Source of the DNA: Reticulitermes speratus
Taxonomy: Eukaryota > Arthropoda > Insecta > Blattodea > Rhinotermitidae
Direction: 5' to 3'
Assembly (NCBI GenBank): GCA_021186555.1
Contig: JAJKFL010000042.1
Location: 6,163,781-6,227,780, forward strand
Length of the DNA: 64,000 bases
The position numbers were made by a program, and so were the translations under genes. Below, in pieces: positions 22,641-34,188 of the stretch (position 1 is the stretch's first letter; each line of letters begins with the position of its first letter). Below the pieces are notes generated by a model. That model saw only the letters and a list, made by a program, of their open reading frames with translations, was not told the origin of the DNA and did not search any database.

Positions 22641-23560
22641 TGGCTGGTTGGTTGTTGGTTGGTTGGTTGGCTGGCTAGCACGTAGCTAGTGAACGTGTTG
22701 GCTGATTGGTTGGTTGGTTGGCTGGCTGGCTAGCACGTAGCTAGTGAACGTGTTGGCTGATTGGTTGGTTGGTTGGCTGGCTAGCACGTAGCTAGTGAAC
22801 GTGTTGGCTGATTGGTTGGTTGGTTGGCTGGCTAGCACGTAGCTAGTGAACGTGTTGGCTGATTGGTTGGTTGGCTGGCTGGCTGGCACGTAGCTAGTGA
22901 ACGTGTTGGCTGATTGGTTGGTTGGTTGGCTGGCTAGCACGTAGCTAGTGAACGTGTTGGCTGATTGGTTGGTTGGTTGGCTGGCTAGCACGTAGCTAGT
23001 GAACGTGTTGGCTGATTGGTTGGTTGGCTGGCTGGCTGGCTGGCACGTAGCTAGTGAACGTGTTGGCTGATTGGTTGGTTGGTTGGTTGGTTGGTTGGCT
23101 GGCTGGCTGGCTAGCACGTAGCTAGTGAACGTGTTGGCTGATTGGTTGGTTGGTTGGCTGGCTAGCACGTAGCTAGTGAACGTGTTGGCTGATTGGTTGG
23201 TTGGTTGGCTGGCTAGCACGTAGCTAGTGAACGTGTTGGCTGATTGGTTGGTTGGCTGGCTGGCTGGCACGTAGCTAGTGAACGTGTTGGCTGATTGGTT
23301 GGTTGGTTGGCTGGCTAGCACGTAGCTAGAGAACGTGTTGGCTGATTGGTTGGTTGGTTGGCTGGCTGGCTGGCTGGCACGTAGCTAGTGAACGTGTTGG
23401 CTGATTGGTTGGTTGGTTGGCTGGCTAGCACGTAGCTAGTGAACGTGTTGGCTGATTGGTTGGTTGGCTGGCTGGCTGGCACGTAGCTAGTGAACGTGTT
23501 GGCTGGTTGGTTGGTTGGCTGGTTGGTTGGCTGGCTGGCTGGCTAGCACGTAGCTAGTGG
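22641..23560. repeat. 51-63-bp GGTT/GGCT minisatellite
   Basis: About 16 units made of a constant part (agcacgtagctagtgaacgt, then gttggctga) and a variable (ttgg)n(ctgg)n spacer. Unit length changes in 4-bp steps. It follows directly on the LINE1 gttag tail, so it probably began as tail slippage. A 211-codon minus-strand frame across it (ASQPTNQSANTFTSYV periodicity) comes from repetition. Confidence 0.93.
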
Positions 23561-23714
23561 AAGGATGTGACAGTGACCTATCTGGAATCCTGGAAGGACA
23601 AAGGTTAACCGCGGAAACTGGATCAGGACAACGTGTCTCATGCCCAAGTTTTCAACCCGGGACCTACCAAATAAGACAAATGACACCTTCAACGCATCTG
23701 AGGAACAGTCCATC

Positions 23715-23865
23715 ACAACATTTACATTCTTCTGGAACATGACTTCACAAACTCTGGTAAAAAAAAAAAAAAAAAGATTCACGTTTCGGAGGAACGTACT
23801 GCCTTCATCCGAAACGTCTGTAAATATAAATGTTATACCAAACTACGTAGCTTCGTATCCCAGAA
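23715..23865. repeat. Fold-back fragment, GAAACGT class
   Basis: Inverted blocks cacgtttcggagga and tccgaaacgtctgtaaat lie 20 bp apart, with outer blocks ttctggaacatga and cgtatcccagaag. A poly(A) run of 15-16 bases sits in the left arm. Confidence 0.55.
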
Positions 23866-23889
23866 GGAGGCGATTTTTATGTTCACCGC

Positions 23890-24285
23890 TTTGAGAACCT
23901 CAAACCTCACAAGATTAAGTCACGATTGTCATTAATCACGGCAAAGCAGGACCATAGCCTTCTAAGGGTATTATATCAGGTTCCTCACTGCAGTTGGAAA
24001 ACACACCCGAAAACCCCTGGTCAGAATATTCGGCCGCTTACAAGCCAGAACACCAAACAGCGTAATGAGAAGTTGGGCTCCATACAGTAACGTTCACAAC
24101 CAAAGGCCTGGAAGATTAATGTTGGCAGGTATCCATTAGTGAGTCTGCCCGCCCAACCCCCGATCCAACCCCCCTAAAAGGGACATAGCCAGTTCATTCC
24201 TGGCCCGGATACTCTGCTTAGCAGCTCTCCCAGATAACTTTTAGTCTCCTCAAACACGCGCCCTACTGTAACAAGTTAGGAAACG
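23890..24285. other. Unassigned non-coding stretch
   Basis: No gene or repeat family recognised. Confidence 0.35.
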
Positions 24286-24289
24286 TATG

Positions 24290-24690
24290 CACAACCAATT
24301 CTAATGAGCTCGCTCTTTTTTCTTAAAAGTTCCGAAGAATTGCTGGGGTAAAAAAATATGTGTATCAGACACAAACAGTGTAGTTCATTTTGGCTACAAC
24401 TTTTGTTCGAAAGACTTTTCTCCTCGTAAAGTATCCGTGTGTCGCATATGGTACACGTGGACAAAACATGTATGTGTTCGTATATAGTGTCCGTTATCAG
24501 GCGTTCTTTACGAAGGAAAAAAAACCCTATGTGGAGACCACGTCCGTCCGTCTGTAACCTAACAGAAGTGACTAAACCGTCGAATTTTCACGAAATTCGG
24601 TACAGGAGCTTACACAAAAAGTTGTCGAGCGAGTCTGAATTTCGTCAAAATCAGCTCAGTGACACAGTGACAGTGACACTTTACTTAAGA
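24290..24690 (+). repeat. Fragment of the 30.4-32.2 kb inverted family
   Basis: Shares the ordered blocks ctacaacttttgttcgaaag, a ccgtccgtccgtctg run and attttcacgaaattcgg with the arms of the large inverted duplication at 30418-32240. It is diverged and its ends are unclear. Confidence 0.45.
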
Positions 24691-25096
24691 GCGTAAGGAC
24701 ATTTACAGCCGTGATTTCCATATTTCTTGCCCGATCTACGTATAACACGGTACAGAAAATATCCACGTGGTGCACTGAACAATCGCTAAAATCGGTCGCA
24801 ACCAAAGGAACATGCCTACTTAATGTCTAAAATGTAATTCTGCCACTTTACCACGCAGACATACATTACAGTGGATGTTCCACTCCATGCATTCCTAATT
24901 TCGGTTCCCAATTAAATGGGTAATTAACATCACGCTCCATCGGATGGAAGACAGTGGGCACCATAACCACCGGAATGGTTGTGACGAAGATACATTTCTC
25001 TGCCACTGTCGGGAATAGAACCCTGACCGCCCTCCCAAAACCCAAACACTACAATGATTCAGAGCGTAACGTCTATCTTCGCTGCAAATTTTTGAA

Positions 25097-26074
25097 CCCT
25101 TTAAAGTCCGGTGGTTACTGTATGTACCACCAGTGGCCGTGCCATGGCTCAGGCGGTTAGTCGTCGGCCTCTCACCACGGAGGCCCGGGTTCGATCCCAG
25201 TTCAAGTCCATGTGAGATTTGTGGTGGACAAAGTGGCACTGGGACAGGTTTTTCTCCGAGTTGTCGGTTTTCCCCTGTCGATTACTTTCCACTGGTGCTC
25301 CATTACTTGTAAAACTTGGTAAAAAAAAAAACTGCTCATCCATCTATCATCATCATTGGGGTTGCACAAAAAGCCTTAAGGCTGTGGTGCGGGGGCCCTT
25401 CATCACAAACGGAAAAAAAAATGTACCACCAGGTTCAATATCAAAAAATTCTACGTTCTGCCCACACACTGCACCTGTGTTTTGAATGGATCTCAAAATA
25501 AACAGCGATTATTTTCACATGCAGCATTAATTAATCGGCTTTTAAAACAGCGATGGAGTGTTTACTGCGCGGTACGGACTGTAGTTATGTGTTTTGTGTG
25601 GATCTCAGAACAAACAGCGATTATTTCACTGTACAACATTAACTGACTGGTTTGTATAACTGAGACGGAGTGTGTTTACTGCGCGGTACGGACTGTATTT
25701 ATGTGTTTTGTGTGGATCTCAGAACAAACAGCGATTATTTCACTGTACAACATTAACTGACTGGTTTGTATAACTGACACGGAGTGTGTTTACTGCGCGG
25801 TACGGACTGTATTTATGTGTTTTGTGTGGATCTCAGAACAAACAGCGATTATTTCACTGTACAACATTAACTGACTGGTTTGTATAACTGAGACGGAGTG
25901 TGTTTACTGCGCGGTACGGACTGTATTTATGTGTTTTGTGTGGATCTCAGAACAAACAGCGATTATTTCACTGTACAACATTAACTGACTGGTTTGTATA
26001 ACTGAGACGGAGTGTGTTTACTGCGCGGTACGAACTGAATATACACAATCACGTTAATTTTCGCCTTTAAAGGG
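25097..26074 (-). mobile_element. piggyBac-like element with 114-bp array B
   Basis: The left end is CCCTTTAAAGTCC after tgaa (a mutated TTAA); the right end is the inverse of CCCTTTAAAGGCG before TTAA at 26075-26078. About five minus-strand 114-bp units run from about 25500 to 26040. The leading portion is interrupted by a SINE1 at 25134-25420, which must be younger than the element. Confidence 0.82.
25134..25420 (+). mobile_element. SINE1, complete, with 12-bp TSD
   Basis: The tRNA-derived head has an A-box-like tggctcaggcgg at 25145-25156 and a B box ggttcgatcc at 25188-25197. The body has gtggcactgggacaggtttt, a tcatcatcat region and an A-rich tail. It is flanked by atgtaccaccag at 25122-25133 and 25421-25432. 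It is the most complete SINE1 in the window and has internal Pol III promoter boxes. Confidence 0.93.
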
Positions 26075-26194
26075 TTAATAAACACTTTCTGCGGATCGTA
26101 CGTACTCGAGGACGAACTTCAACGTAAGGTTGGACATTTATAAGCTATTTGCGGCACAAACTCCACTTAAATAATACTTCCAACAGCAAAGTTA

Positions 26195-26350
26195 ATACAC
26201 ACCCTCTCCAATATAAAGACCAACAGGTTAATACAGTTTACGGAAATTAATTGATGCTTACTGAGAGATTCATATACTCTGTGTAGGCAAAATTCAGAGA
26301 TATTAAATCAGGTGGTAAATATAGTTACCATCGTGCTGTAAAGGGACAGA
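26195..26350 (+). repeat. Diverged piggyBac-like MITE fragment
   Basis: The ordered blocks aacaggttaatac, tactctgtgtaggcaaaatt, aggtggtaaatatagttacc and a terminal gctgtaaaggga are those of the 114-bp family's 3' half. Confidence 0.6.
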
Positions 26351-26875
26351 AGAATACAGCCGAAGGACTTTCCGTTAAAATTAACGGGTGTATAAAACGC
26401 AGAGAGAACTCGCACTGTGGCTAATGTGAGAGTAATGTACTTATGACGTCAGGGGCTAGTTGAGGGTGACGTTTATAAAACGTTAACTGGGGCATGCTCC
26501 GAGCAGAGTGTTTTAGCAAAACAAAGTTATTACAGATACACAGTACAAAAGCCCCGAGTTTCAAGACTAAACTTTACTGACGCGAGTGGAAGAGAAATTT
26601 AACGCACGAAATTTGATGGCAGTGAGTTATCAACAAGACGGTCTTCTTAGAGAACAGGGCGGCGTGCTGTTTGGCAGACGGTTCAGCCGTTTCGGAGGAA
26701 CCCACTGATTAGTGGGTTCATCTCGGTTATGATAACGGATCGGATCGGTAGTGAGCCTACATGAGCATAGCAACGCACCTGAGGGCCACGTGCAAATGAG
26801 GAAATTCGTCCGCAACTAAGCAACTGTCAGCGTCTCATGATGGACTCTGCTCAATGAAGTTAGTTGGTTGGTTGT
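26351..26875. other. No gene recognised; LINE1-like tail near its end
   Basis: Unassigned apart from about 26820-26875, where gcgtctcatgatggactctg and gttagttggttggttg resemble the LINE1 3' tail leading into the GATA microsatellite. Confidence 0.4.
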
Positions 26876-26907
<32 letters not shown>

Positions 26908-27000
26908 AGATACGGGGAAATTCGTGCGCAACTAAGCAACTGTCAGCGTCTCATGATGACTCTGCTCATGAAGTTAGTTGGTTGGTTAGTAGATAGATAG

Positions 27001-27039
<39 letters not shown>

Positions 27040-27300
27040 CACTAGAGGACAGACTAGATAGATAGTAGAGTTAGTTAGTTAGTTAGATAGTGATAGATAA
27101 TAATAGTAGTAGTAGAACTAGAGACAACATAGATGATCAGGTAGTAGATCATAATACGGAATTGTGGACTAAGATCAGCGTTCATGCGCTCCATGAAGTT
27201 AGTTGGTTGGTTAGATAGATGAAGATCGACTAGATAATGATAGACAGACACTAGACGGACAGACAGATGGTATAGATTAGAATAGTAGATGGATAGACGA
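26876..27300. repeat. Degenerate (GATA)n/(GTTA)n microsatellite region
   Basis: (gata)n tracts at about 26876-26907 and 26990-27032 separate two partial copies of aaattcgtgcgcaactaagc, gtcagcgtctcatgatg and agttagttggttggtt. A third truncated copy is near 27185. The repeated non-microsatellite piece suggests duplication of a LINE1-like tail together with its microsatellite. Confidence 0.75.
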
Positions 27301-27548
27301 CAAAAGTCAGTCGGTAGAGCGACTAGGCTACAGGATGACGACCAAAGGTCAAGGTCAATTGCCAGCAAGGGCTTCACATTTCGCCCTTCTCCGCGGCTCC
27401 CGACTGACATTGGGGCCCACCCAGACCTAGTATACCGACGGATACGCTCGAGGCGTATGTTGACCAATCGACCAATCGAGTGGCGATTTCAAGGATACTT
27501 TTAGTTATACTTGCATTCTCCCAAACTTCAGTTCCCATTCAGTTAAGC

Positions 27549-27806
27549 CAGTGTTTCCCAACCTTATTCAACGAAGGAACCCCTAAAATAATTGTTCATA
27601 TCACGAGGAACCCCTCCTTTAAAACCGACAACAAAACAGATGCAGCTGGTAAGGCCCGGAAATTACTGCAGTGCTACCAATTGCCGTACAAAAATTCCCG
27701 CAATATTTCGAGGGATATTTGCAATTTTTTCGCGGTGTTTTAAAATTTGTAGTATTTATTCCACGATTTATTCCATGTTCCAAGAACCCCTGTTTGGGAA
27801 GCACTG
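27549..27806. mobile_element. hAT-like MITE
   Basis: The 258-bp element has ends cagtgtttcccaacc and the inverse of cagtgcttcccaaac. This terminal repeat is characteristic of hAT-group non-autonomous elements. No 8-bp target duplication is clear, so the insertion is probably old. Confidence 0.7.
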
Positions 27807-28370
27807 AAATAACACGGGAACACTACCGTCTTCTCGGATGTGAAACCGTCTAGTTTCGTATAAATGTAGAGACGTTTCGGTGAAACGTGTTGCCTCCTAT
27901 CTTCACTCTTCTACCCTGCAGATGAACGCATTACGGCCTCCAAAACGTAATTTTCTACCAGACTGCACGGTGTTACACCCCAAAAGACAACAGTCTTCAT
28001 GGGTACTGCAGACAGCACGCAGTCTAGCAAAGTACGAAAGACACTTGGTAGCCACTGAATTAATCTTCCAGAGACAAATTCTGTGGACCGTAGCCCTCAT
28101 ATAAGGCAATATAAACCTGAAGAAAGAAGGATGTCTGAATACTTATCATGGCATTATTCGAAACCGAAACACGTACAGCGTGTAATCGTCATGTGCAGAT
28201 GAGTTGACGTTATTAATGGCCTGAAAGGGGGGGACAAGGCTCGCAGCACAGACCACCCAAGCCGTATGTTCGCCTGTTCATATACCAGAGACCTCTAACA
28301 CACTCCTGATATACAACACAATGAACCCGGTGACATGCGCTTCGGTCTCATATTAACAATTACAAGCACA
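27807..28370. other. No gene recognised; decayed fold-back near 27845-27960
   Basis: Around 27865 gagacgtttcggtgaaacgt is a compact palindrome of the GAAACGT fold-back type. The rest is unassigned. Confidence 0.4.
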
Positions 28371-28374
28371 GTGG

Positions 28375-28570
28375 TAACTATATCATCCACTTTAACACTT
28401 ACAAGCTCTGCACTTTGTACACACAGTGTACTTAATGTGTTCCGTATGATTACCACAATAAACAGTGATTAGTCTGCAATAAAGCATTAACCGGTTTGTC
28501 TTTATAATGAGAAGCAGTGTGTTGAATATAAGAAAGGAACTGAATTTGAATACATTATACAGTTGAACAC
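28375..28570 (-). repeat. Diverged piggyBac-like MITE unit
   Basis: Minus-strand order of ggtaactatatcatcca, tacacacagtgtac, accacaataaacagtga and agcattaaccggtttg. Confidence 0.55.
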
Positions 28571-28704
28571 TAAACTTCAAGGTTTAAGAATATCACATTA
28601 ATTAGTCACACAGCCTATGTCACTAATTACTTGGAACAAACAAAGTATGTTCGCAGTGAATGAAACCTTTAAAAAAGAGAATTAAATTGAATTATATGCA
28701 AAGA

Positions 28705-30215
28705 TTCAGTCCGTACCGCGCAGTAAACACACTCCGTCTCGTTATACAAACCAGTCAGTTAATGTGTACAGTGAAATAATCGCTGTTTGTTCTGAGATCC
28801 ATACAAAACACATAAATACAGTCCGTACCGCGCAGTAAACACACTCCGTCTCAGTTATACAAACCAGTCAGTTAATGTCTGTACAGTGAAATAATCGCTG
28901 TTTGTTCTGAGATCCATACAAAACACATAAATACACTGTGTGGCAGAACGTCCATTTGTGAATGTTAAAACTGGCGGTACATTCAGTCCGTACCGCGCAG
29001 TAAACACACTCCGTCTCAGTTATACAAACCAGTCAGTTAATGCTGTACAGTGAAATAATCGCTGTTTGTTCTGAGATCCATACAAAACACATAAACACAC
29101 TGTGTGGGCCCGAAACAGTAGAATTTGTGAATGTAAACATGTGCGGTACATTCAGTCCGTACCGCGCAGTAAACACACTCCGTCTCAGTTATACAAACCA
29201 GTCAGTTAATGCTGTACAGTGAAATAATCGCTGTTTGTTCTGAGATCCACACAAAACACATAAATACACGTGTGGCGCAGAACGTAGAATTTGTAAGTTA
29301 ACATGGCGGTACATTCAGTCCGTACCGCGCAGTAAACACACTCCGTCTCAGTTATACAAACCGTCAGTTAATGCTGTACAGTGAAATAATCGCTGTTTGT
29401 TCTGAGATCCATACAAAACACATAAACACACTGTGTGGACAGAACGTAGAATTTGTGAATGTTAAACATGGCGGTACATTCAGTCCGTACCGCGCAGTAA
29501 ACACACTCCGTCTCAGTTATACAAACCAGTCAGTTAATGCTGTACAGTGAAATAATCGCTGTTTGTTCTGAGATCCACACAAACACATAATAACTGTGTG
29601 GCAGAGTAGAATTTGAATGTTAACATGCGGTACTTCAGACCGTACGCGCAGTAAACACACTCCGTCTCAGTTATACAAACCATCAGTTAATGCTGTACAG
29701 TGAAATAATCGCTGTTTGTTCTGAGATCCATACAAAACACATAAATACACTGTGTGGGCAGAACGTACAATTTGTGAATGTTAAACATGGCGGTACATTC
29801 AGTCCGTACCGCGCAGTAAACACACTCCGTCTCAGTTATACAAACCAGTCAGTTAATGCTGAACAGTGAAATAATCGCTGTTTGTTCTGAGATCCACACA
29901 AAACACATAAATAGAGTCCGTACCGCGCAGTAAACACACTCCATCTCAGTTATACAAACCAGTCAGTTAATGCTGTACAGTGAAATAATCGCTGTTTGTT
30001 CTGAGATCCACACAAAACACATAAATACAGTCCGTACCGCGCAGTAAACACACTCCGCCTCAGTTATACAAACCAATCAGTTAATGTTGTACAGTGAAAT
30101 AATCGCTGTTTGTTCTGAGATCCACACAAAACACATAAATACACTGTGTGGGCAGAACATAGATATTTCAGTGTTAAGCTTAGTGGTACATAAAGTAAGC
30201 ACTGGGCACTTAAAT
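28705..30215 (+). mobile_element. piggyBac-like 114/169-bp array C
   Basis: About 12 plus-strand units. Some are the 114-bp form; others are about 165-169 bp because they retain the block with ctgtgtgggcagaacgtaga, gttaaacatggcggtacatt. The two lengths alternate irregularly, and several units carry small indels (especially 29570-29660). The flanks (aaacctttaaaaaag on the left) are weaker than in array A, so terminal TTAA sites could not be fixed. Confidence 0.85.
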
Positions 30216-30235
30216 GTCAATCCACACTTACTAAG

Positions 30236-30346
30236 GAAATGTCGTGTAATGAACCTTCGGGTTCCATACAATACTGAAAATTCTTGATCAGCTGAGGAAC
30301 TATTTAGCTTCTCAAGAAGGACTCTCTTCCATGGAGTTAGTTGGAT
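30236..30346 (+). pseudogene. LINE1 3' tail fragment
   Basis: Contains gtaatgaaccttcgggttcc (the MNLRVP-like end), tagcttctcaagaagga and tccatggagttagttgg. Confidence 0.8.
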
Positions 30347-31014
30347 AAAAAGTACACTGAATTTAGTGCAAAAAGACGCACTTGGTGTAAACTGCTGTTC
30401 ATACTAAATAACAAGACACGCAATGTACGCGTAACGTAACATTGAAGCGCGTTCGCGTAACCACTGTTGCCGTGGAAAAGCAATAAGTATTACATATTCT
30501 GAGTGTGTGTCTGTAGACTTAGTTATCCAGCATGCAAAGCGCATGCGCCGTATTATATTGTCATCTGTGGCCTGTCTGGATGTACCATATTTTTCCACAT
30601 TATCTCATATACAGCAGGATTAAAAAAAAGTTATTGAACATAAAATGTGTGTTTTGATTTTCTCTACAACTTTTCTCTGAAACATTTCTCATTCTAAGAA
30701 GAAGTCAGCGAGATATTATCATAAGTGTACAAACGTCTTCGTATAAAGTACCATTTATTCTTGTCAGATATTAATCAAACACGAATTTTCGACACAGATT
30801 TTCGAAAAATATTCAGATATCAGATTTCATGAAAATCCGTCCCATGGGAGCCGAGCTGTTGCATGCGGATGGAGAGACAGACAGACAGACATGACGAATC
30901 TAGTAGTCGGTTTTCGCAATTTTGCAAACGCTCCTAAAAAAAAACAGTTCTCAGAAGAACGTACCACACCCACCTTCCTCTGGACAGACAGACGGACACG
31001 CGCATTCCCATATA

Positions 31015-31092
31015 CAGGGCATACACAAAAGAATGGTGCGGTTTTAATAGTGAACACTATTAAAACCGCACCATTCTTTGGTGTATGCCCTG
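31015..31092. mobile_element. Mariner micro-MITE copy 4
   Basis: Ends cagggcatacacaaaagaat and its inverse, TA-flanked, with centre aatagtgaacactatt. Confidence 0.93.
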
Positions 31093-31466
31093 TATAGACT
31101 TTTTTCGTTCTGCTTCCATACGCCGTGCAAATAGTGCACAACAGCCCATGCTCGAATCCCTTGTGTGAGACTTCATTACCGCAGTGGAAATGTCGGTACT
31201 GAGAGCAACATTACTTGACTTCAAACAGCAGCTTCTAAATTTAAATATATTCTCATCTCCAAGTGTTGAGGCATCGCTTTGCGCTGCAAAGAAAGGGAGA
31301 GAGGCCCCGAGGGTGAGATGATGGTTGGATAAAACCACAACTGATGCGTCAGAGGTGAAACCAGTTGATGGCTATCGCCCACCAACGTCTTCAGACGTGA
31401 CAGAAGGGTTCATTATACGTCACTTAAGACTTCCTGACCGACTTGGGGCTTTTTTTGTGATGTGGT

Positions 31467-31813
31467 GTATATTAATGTGGTTTTTCAGAGACGGGGAGAA
31501 CGGATTCGTGAGTAATCGGCGATAGTTTGTTTGTGCCATCCTTTTAAACCACTCAATCGAGCAGAGCCCATCTTCAGAAAACTAGAGTACCACATCTAGT
31601 CGAGAAATTCCCTGCATTTTATGAAACCCGAAAGTTCATCACAGTGTTCACAACAGTCTGCACACCCTGTACGTATCCTGAGCCGAATAATTCCAATCCA
31701 CATCACCTCCCACACTCTATCTTTACGATCCATTTTTAAGGGCGTTCGCAAAAATTGCGAAAACCCGACTATTAGCTTCGTAACGTCCGTCCGTCCGTTC
31801 GCATGGAACAACT
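31467..31813. repeat. 347-bp module duplicated at 40077-40424
   Basis: Starts tgtatattaatgtggttttt and ends gttcgcatggaacaac, about 97-98% identical to 40077-40424 by eye. It is composite: the middle (about 31560-31735) is a minus-strand LINE1 tail and the end is the start of the right arm of the inverted duplication. Confidence 0.88.
31560..31735 (-). pseudogene. LINE1 3' end, frame-shifted
   Basis: The minus strand contains atggatcgtaaagatagagt, tgaactttcgggtttcat and gggaatttctcgactag, matching the LINE1 end. Translation is out of register relative to the 21010 fragment because of indels. Confidence 0.65.
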
Positions 31814-32464
31814 CTGCTACCACTGGAAGGATTTTCATGAAATTTGATATTTGAGTAACTTTTCGAAAATCTGTCGAGAAAACTCAAGGTTCATTAAAAT
31901 CTGACATGAATAACGGGTAGTTTACGTGACGACCAACGTACACTTATCATAATACCTCGAATAATTCTTCTCAGAATGAGAAATGTTTCAGACAAAAGTT
32001 GTAGAGAAAATCAAAATACACATTTTATGTTCAATAACTTTTTTCCGAAAATCATGCCGTTTATGAGATAATGTGGAAAAATATGGCAGAGCCAGACAGG
32101 CCACAGATGACAATATAATACGGCGCATGCGCTTTGAATGCTGGATAACTAAGGCTACAGACACACGCTCAGAATATCATTGTTTTTCCACAGCAACAAT
32201 GGTTACGAGAACGCGCCTCAATGTTACGTTTATACGTACACTGCCTGTCTTTTTACCCTTAGCATGTAGAGCGGCGAGCAAACAGTTCTGCGGTCTGGCC
32301 GCTTTAACCCGATATCGACTGTACAATGCCCAAATGGACCCCCATACAAGACAGCGAAGATAAAAAAAAAACACACGTGCACCTGATAACTGTGATAAAA
32401 CAAATGAAAGTTTATACTGAAAAAACTCAGGAATTTGGCTCAAAACGTACATTTAATACTTGTA

Positions 32465-32541
32465 CAGGGCATACACAAAAGAATGGTGCGGTTTCAGTGA
32501 ATTCACTGATGATATCGCACCATTCTTTTGTGTACGCCCTG
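32465..32541. mobile_element. Mariner micro-MITE copy 5
   Basis: Ends cagggcatacacaaaagaat and the inverse of cagggcgtacacaaaagaat, TA-flanked, with centre cagtgaattcactg. Confidence 0.92.
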
Positions 32542-33299
32542 TATTAGGACACATTACTGCTCAACATTTGCTGAGAAATAACAAGACAGCAGCTTAATCA
32601 TACCGCGCCGCTTACTGCCATAACATTCATAATTCATTATTTAGTGATCATCTGAACATTCTCCGCTTTAACCCTGAGAATACTGACAGCGTCGTTAAAT
32701 AAAGATATAAGTAAATTATCATGAAATAAATGTAAATAAAGTTTGGCGTTGAGTCCCTTGAAATGGCCCCCCGGTCACCGGAGCTCACTCCCATTAATTT
32801 TTTTTTCCTTCTGTGTGTCAGTCCGTTACCAACAACACTTGAAGACGTTAAACGACATATCACAAAAGGTCTGTACTAAACTGACCAAGATCTTCTGCAA
32901 CAAATGCGGCAGGAGGCTGAATATCGATTTCACATTGCTAGAGGCACTTGTGACACTGACATCGAACTTTGTTAGTCTGTACGTAACACGTATGAAGCTG
33001 ACGTTTCGGACAGTTTGTATTTTTTTAATGTAACCTGAATGTGCTCCCATGATAAGTGTGTCCCTGTCACCACGGCATGGCGCGTCCTCGGATTGCGGAT
33101 GGAGGAACGGCCTCCGGATATGGAAAGTAGCTGCGAATACATTGAATAAGCAGTCGCGGACAGCCGATAAGAGGTGGCCCTCCAGCTTGGGGGTTGGGCG
33201 AGGTGCTAATAACTCCTCACCGTAAAACAATTACAATGTTACGAAACAATATACAAAGCCTCGGACCTGGACTGATTCTTTGGTACAACTTAAGCAACG
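32542..33299. other. Unassigned non-coding stretch
   Basis: Short overlapping frames on both strands (32743-33230) show no recognisable domain. No repeat family recognised. Confidence 0.4.
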
Positions 33300-33455
33300 G
33301 AAAAGTCTCAGGATAGGGACAGGTGGCGGGCTCTTGTGAGTGCGGTAATGAACCTTCGGGTTCCATAAAACGCGGGGAATTTCTTGACTAGCTGACGACC
33401 TGCTAGCTTCTCAAGAAGGATTCTGCTCCATGGAGTTAGTTAGTTAGTTAGTTAG
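33300..33455 (+). pseudogene. LINE1 3' tail, best-preserved copy
   Basis: Reads ggacaggtggcgggctcttg, gtaatgaaccttcgggttcc, cgcggggaatttcttgacta and a (gtta)n tail. It serves as the reference for recognising the 28-bp array as LINE1-derived. Confidence 0.82.
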
Positions 33456-33880
33456 AATGTGTTCAGAATACTACAAAATTCAAAACGTAAATATCACATA
33501 CGTACAATCTGTATAATTTATATAAATTTCTGACTTCGAGACGTTAAATACATACAACTGAAACAAAGACTCTCGCTTCGCAATCATCAGTGTGCTGTAT
33601 TCGTGTTCACAGCATAGAAACTAGTAAAGTGGCGATTCCTCCCACGGGTGCAGAGTATTTCACACCTGCTACTCTTATTTCTTTAATTTGCTAACAACTT
33701 GGCATTGCCTTTCCTACAGCGGACCCGTTCAATTTTCCTGAGTGGTTAGGCAGGCCAATATACACCGCAGACCATAATGCAGGGCGGGACCAGGCCTATT
33801 CTAGCGAGAAGCGGGCAGACGGAACATGTGTCCATTATGTCTACGTGTTGAAACGAACATTATTAGCAGCAAAAAAAAAA
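33456..33880. other. Unassigned non-coding stretch
   Basis: No gene or repeat family recognised; a poly(A) run lies at 33871-33889. Confidence 0.35.
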
Positions 33881-33889
33881 AAAAAAAAC

Positions 33890-34000
33890 TAACTCCACAT
33901 AGCACAGTACTTCTAGGTCACTCAATCAAGAAATTCCCAACCTTATCTAGAACCCGAGGGTTCATTAACGTGCTCACAAGCGCCAGTGATCTCTGAAAAA
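33890..34000 (-). pseudogene. LINE1 3' tail fragment
   Basis: Inverse of the LINE1 tail: aactaactccacatag, atcaagaaattccc and acccgagggttcattaacg. It follows a 19-base A run. Confidence 0.65.
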
Positions 34001-34188
34001 AAAAACACTTTGATACAGGACGTACTTTTTATCGTTACCTGCATCCTCAGGGCCATCCCGTGATAGCTTCCGTGTCCAGGGACACCATCAAAGGGCTACT
34101 CTGTACACTTTGGCAGTTGCATGCAACTTACACATCAATAAGTGTGGACAGAAACTTAGAAGAGCTCCAGCTATGAGTACAACAGGTA

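Larger units (their letters stand above)
30418..32240. repeat. Large inverted duplication, about 500-bp arms
   Basis: The left arm 30418-30950 and right arm about 31738-32240 are reverse complements with indels. Matching blocks include ggcctgtct...ccatatttttcca, cataaaatgtgtgttttgat with ctctacaacttt, and cgcaattttgcaaacgc. The 780-bp spacer holds a micro-MITE, unassigned sequence and a minus-strand LINE1 tail. A similar single fragment lies at 24290-24690, so the arms are two copies of one unclassified element in opposite orientation. Confidence 0.8.

Noticed and set aside
22686..23321. 211-codon minus-strand open frame rich in S, Q, T, N
   Set aside because: It lies wholly in the 51-63-bp minisatellite; periodic sequence keeps frames open by chance and units change by 4 bp, which would shift a real gene's frame.
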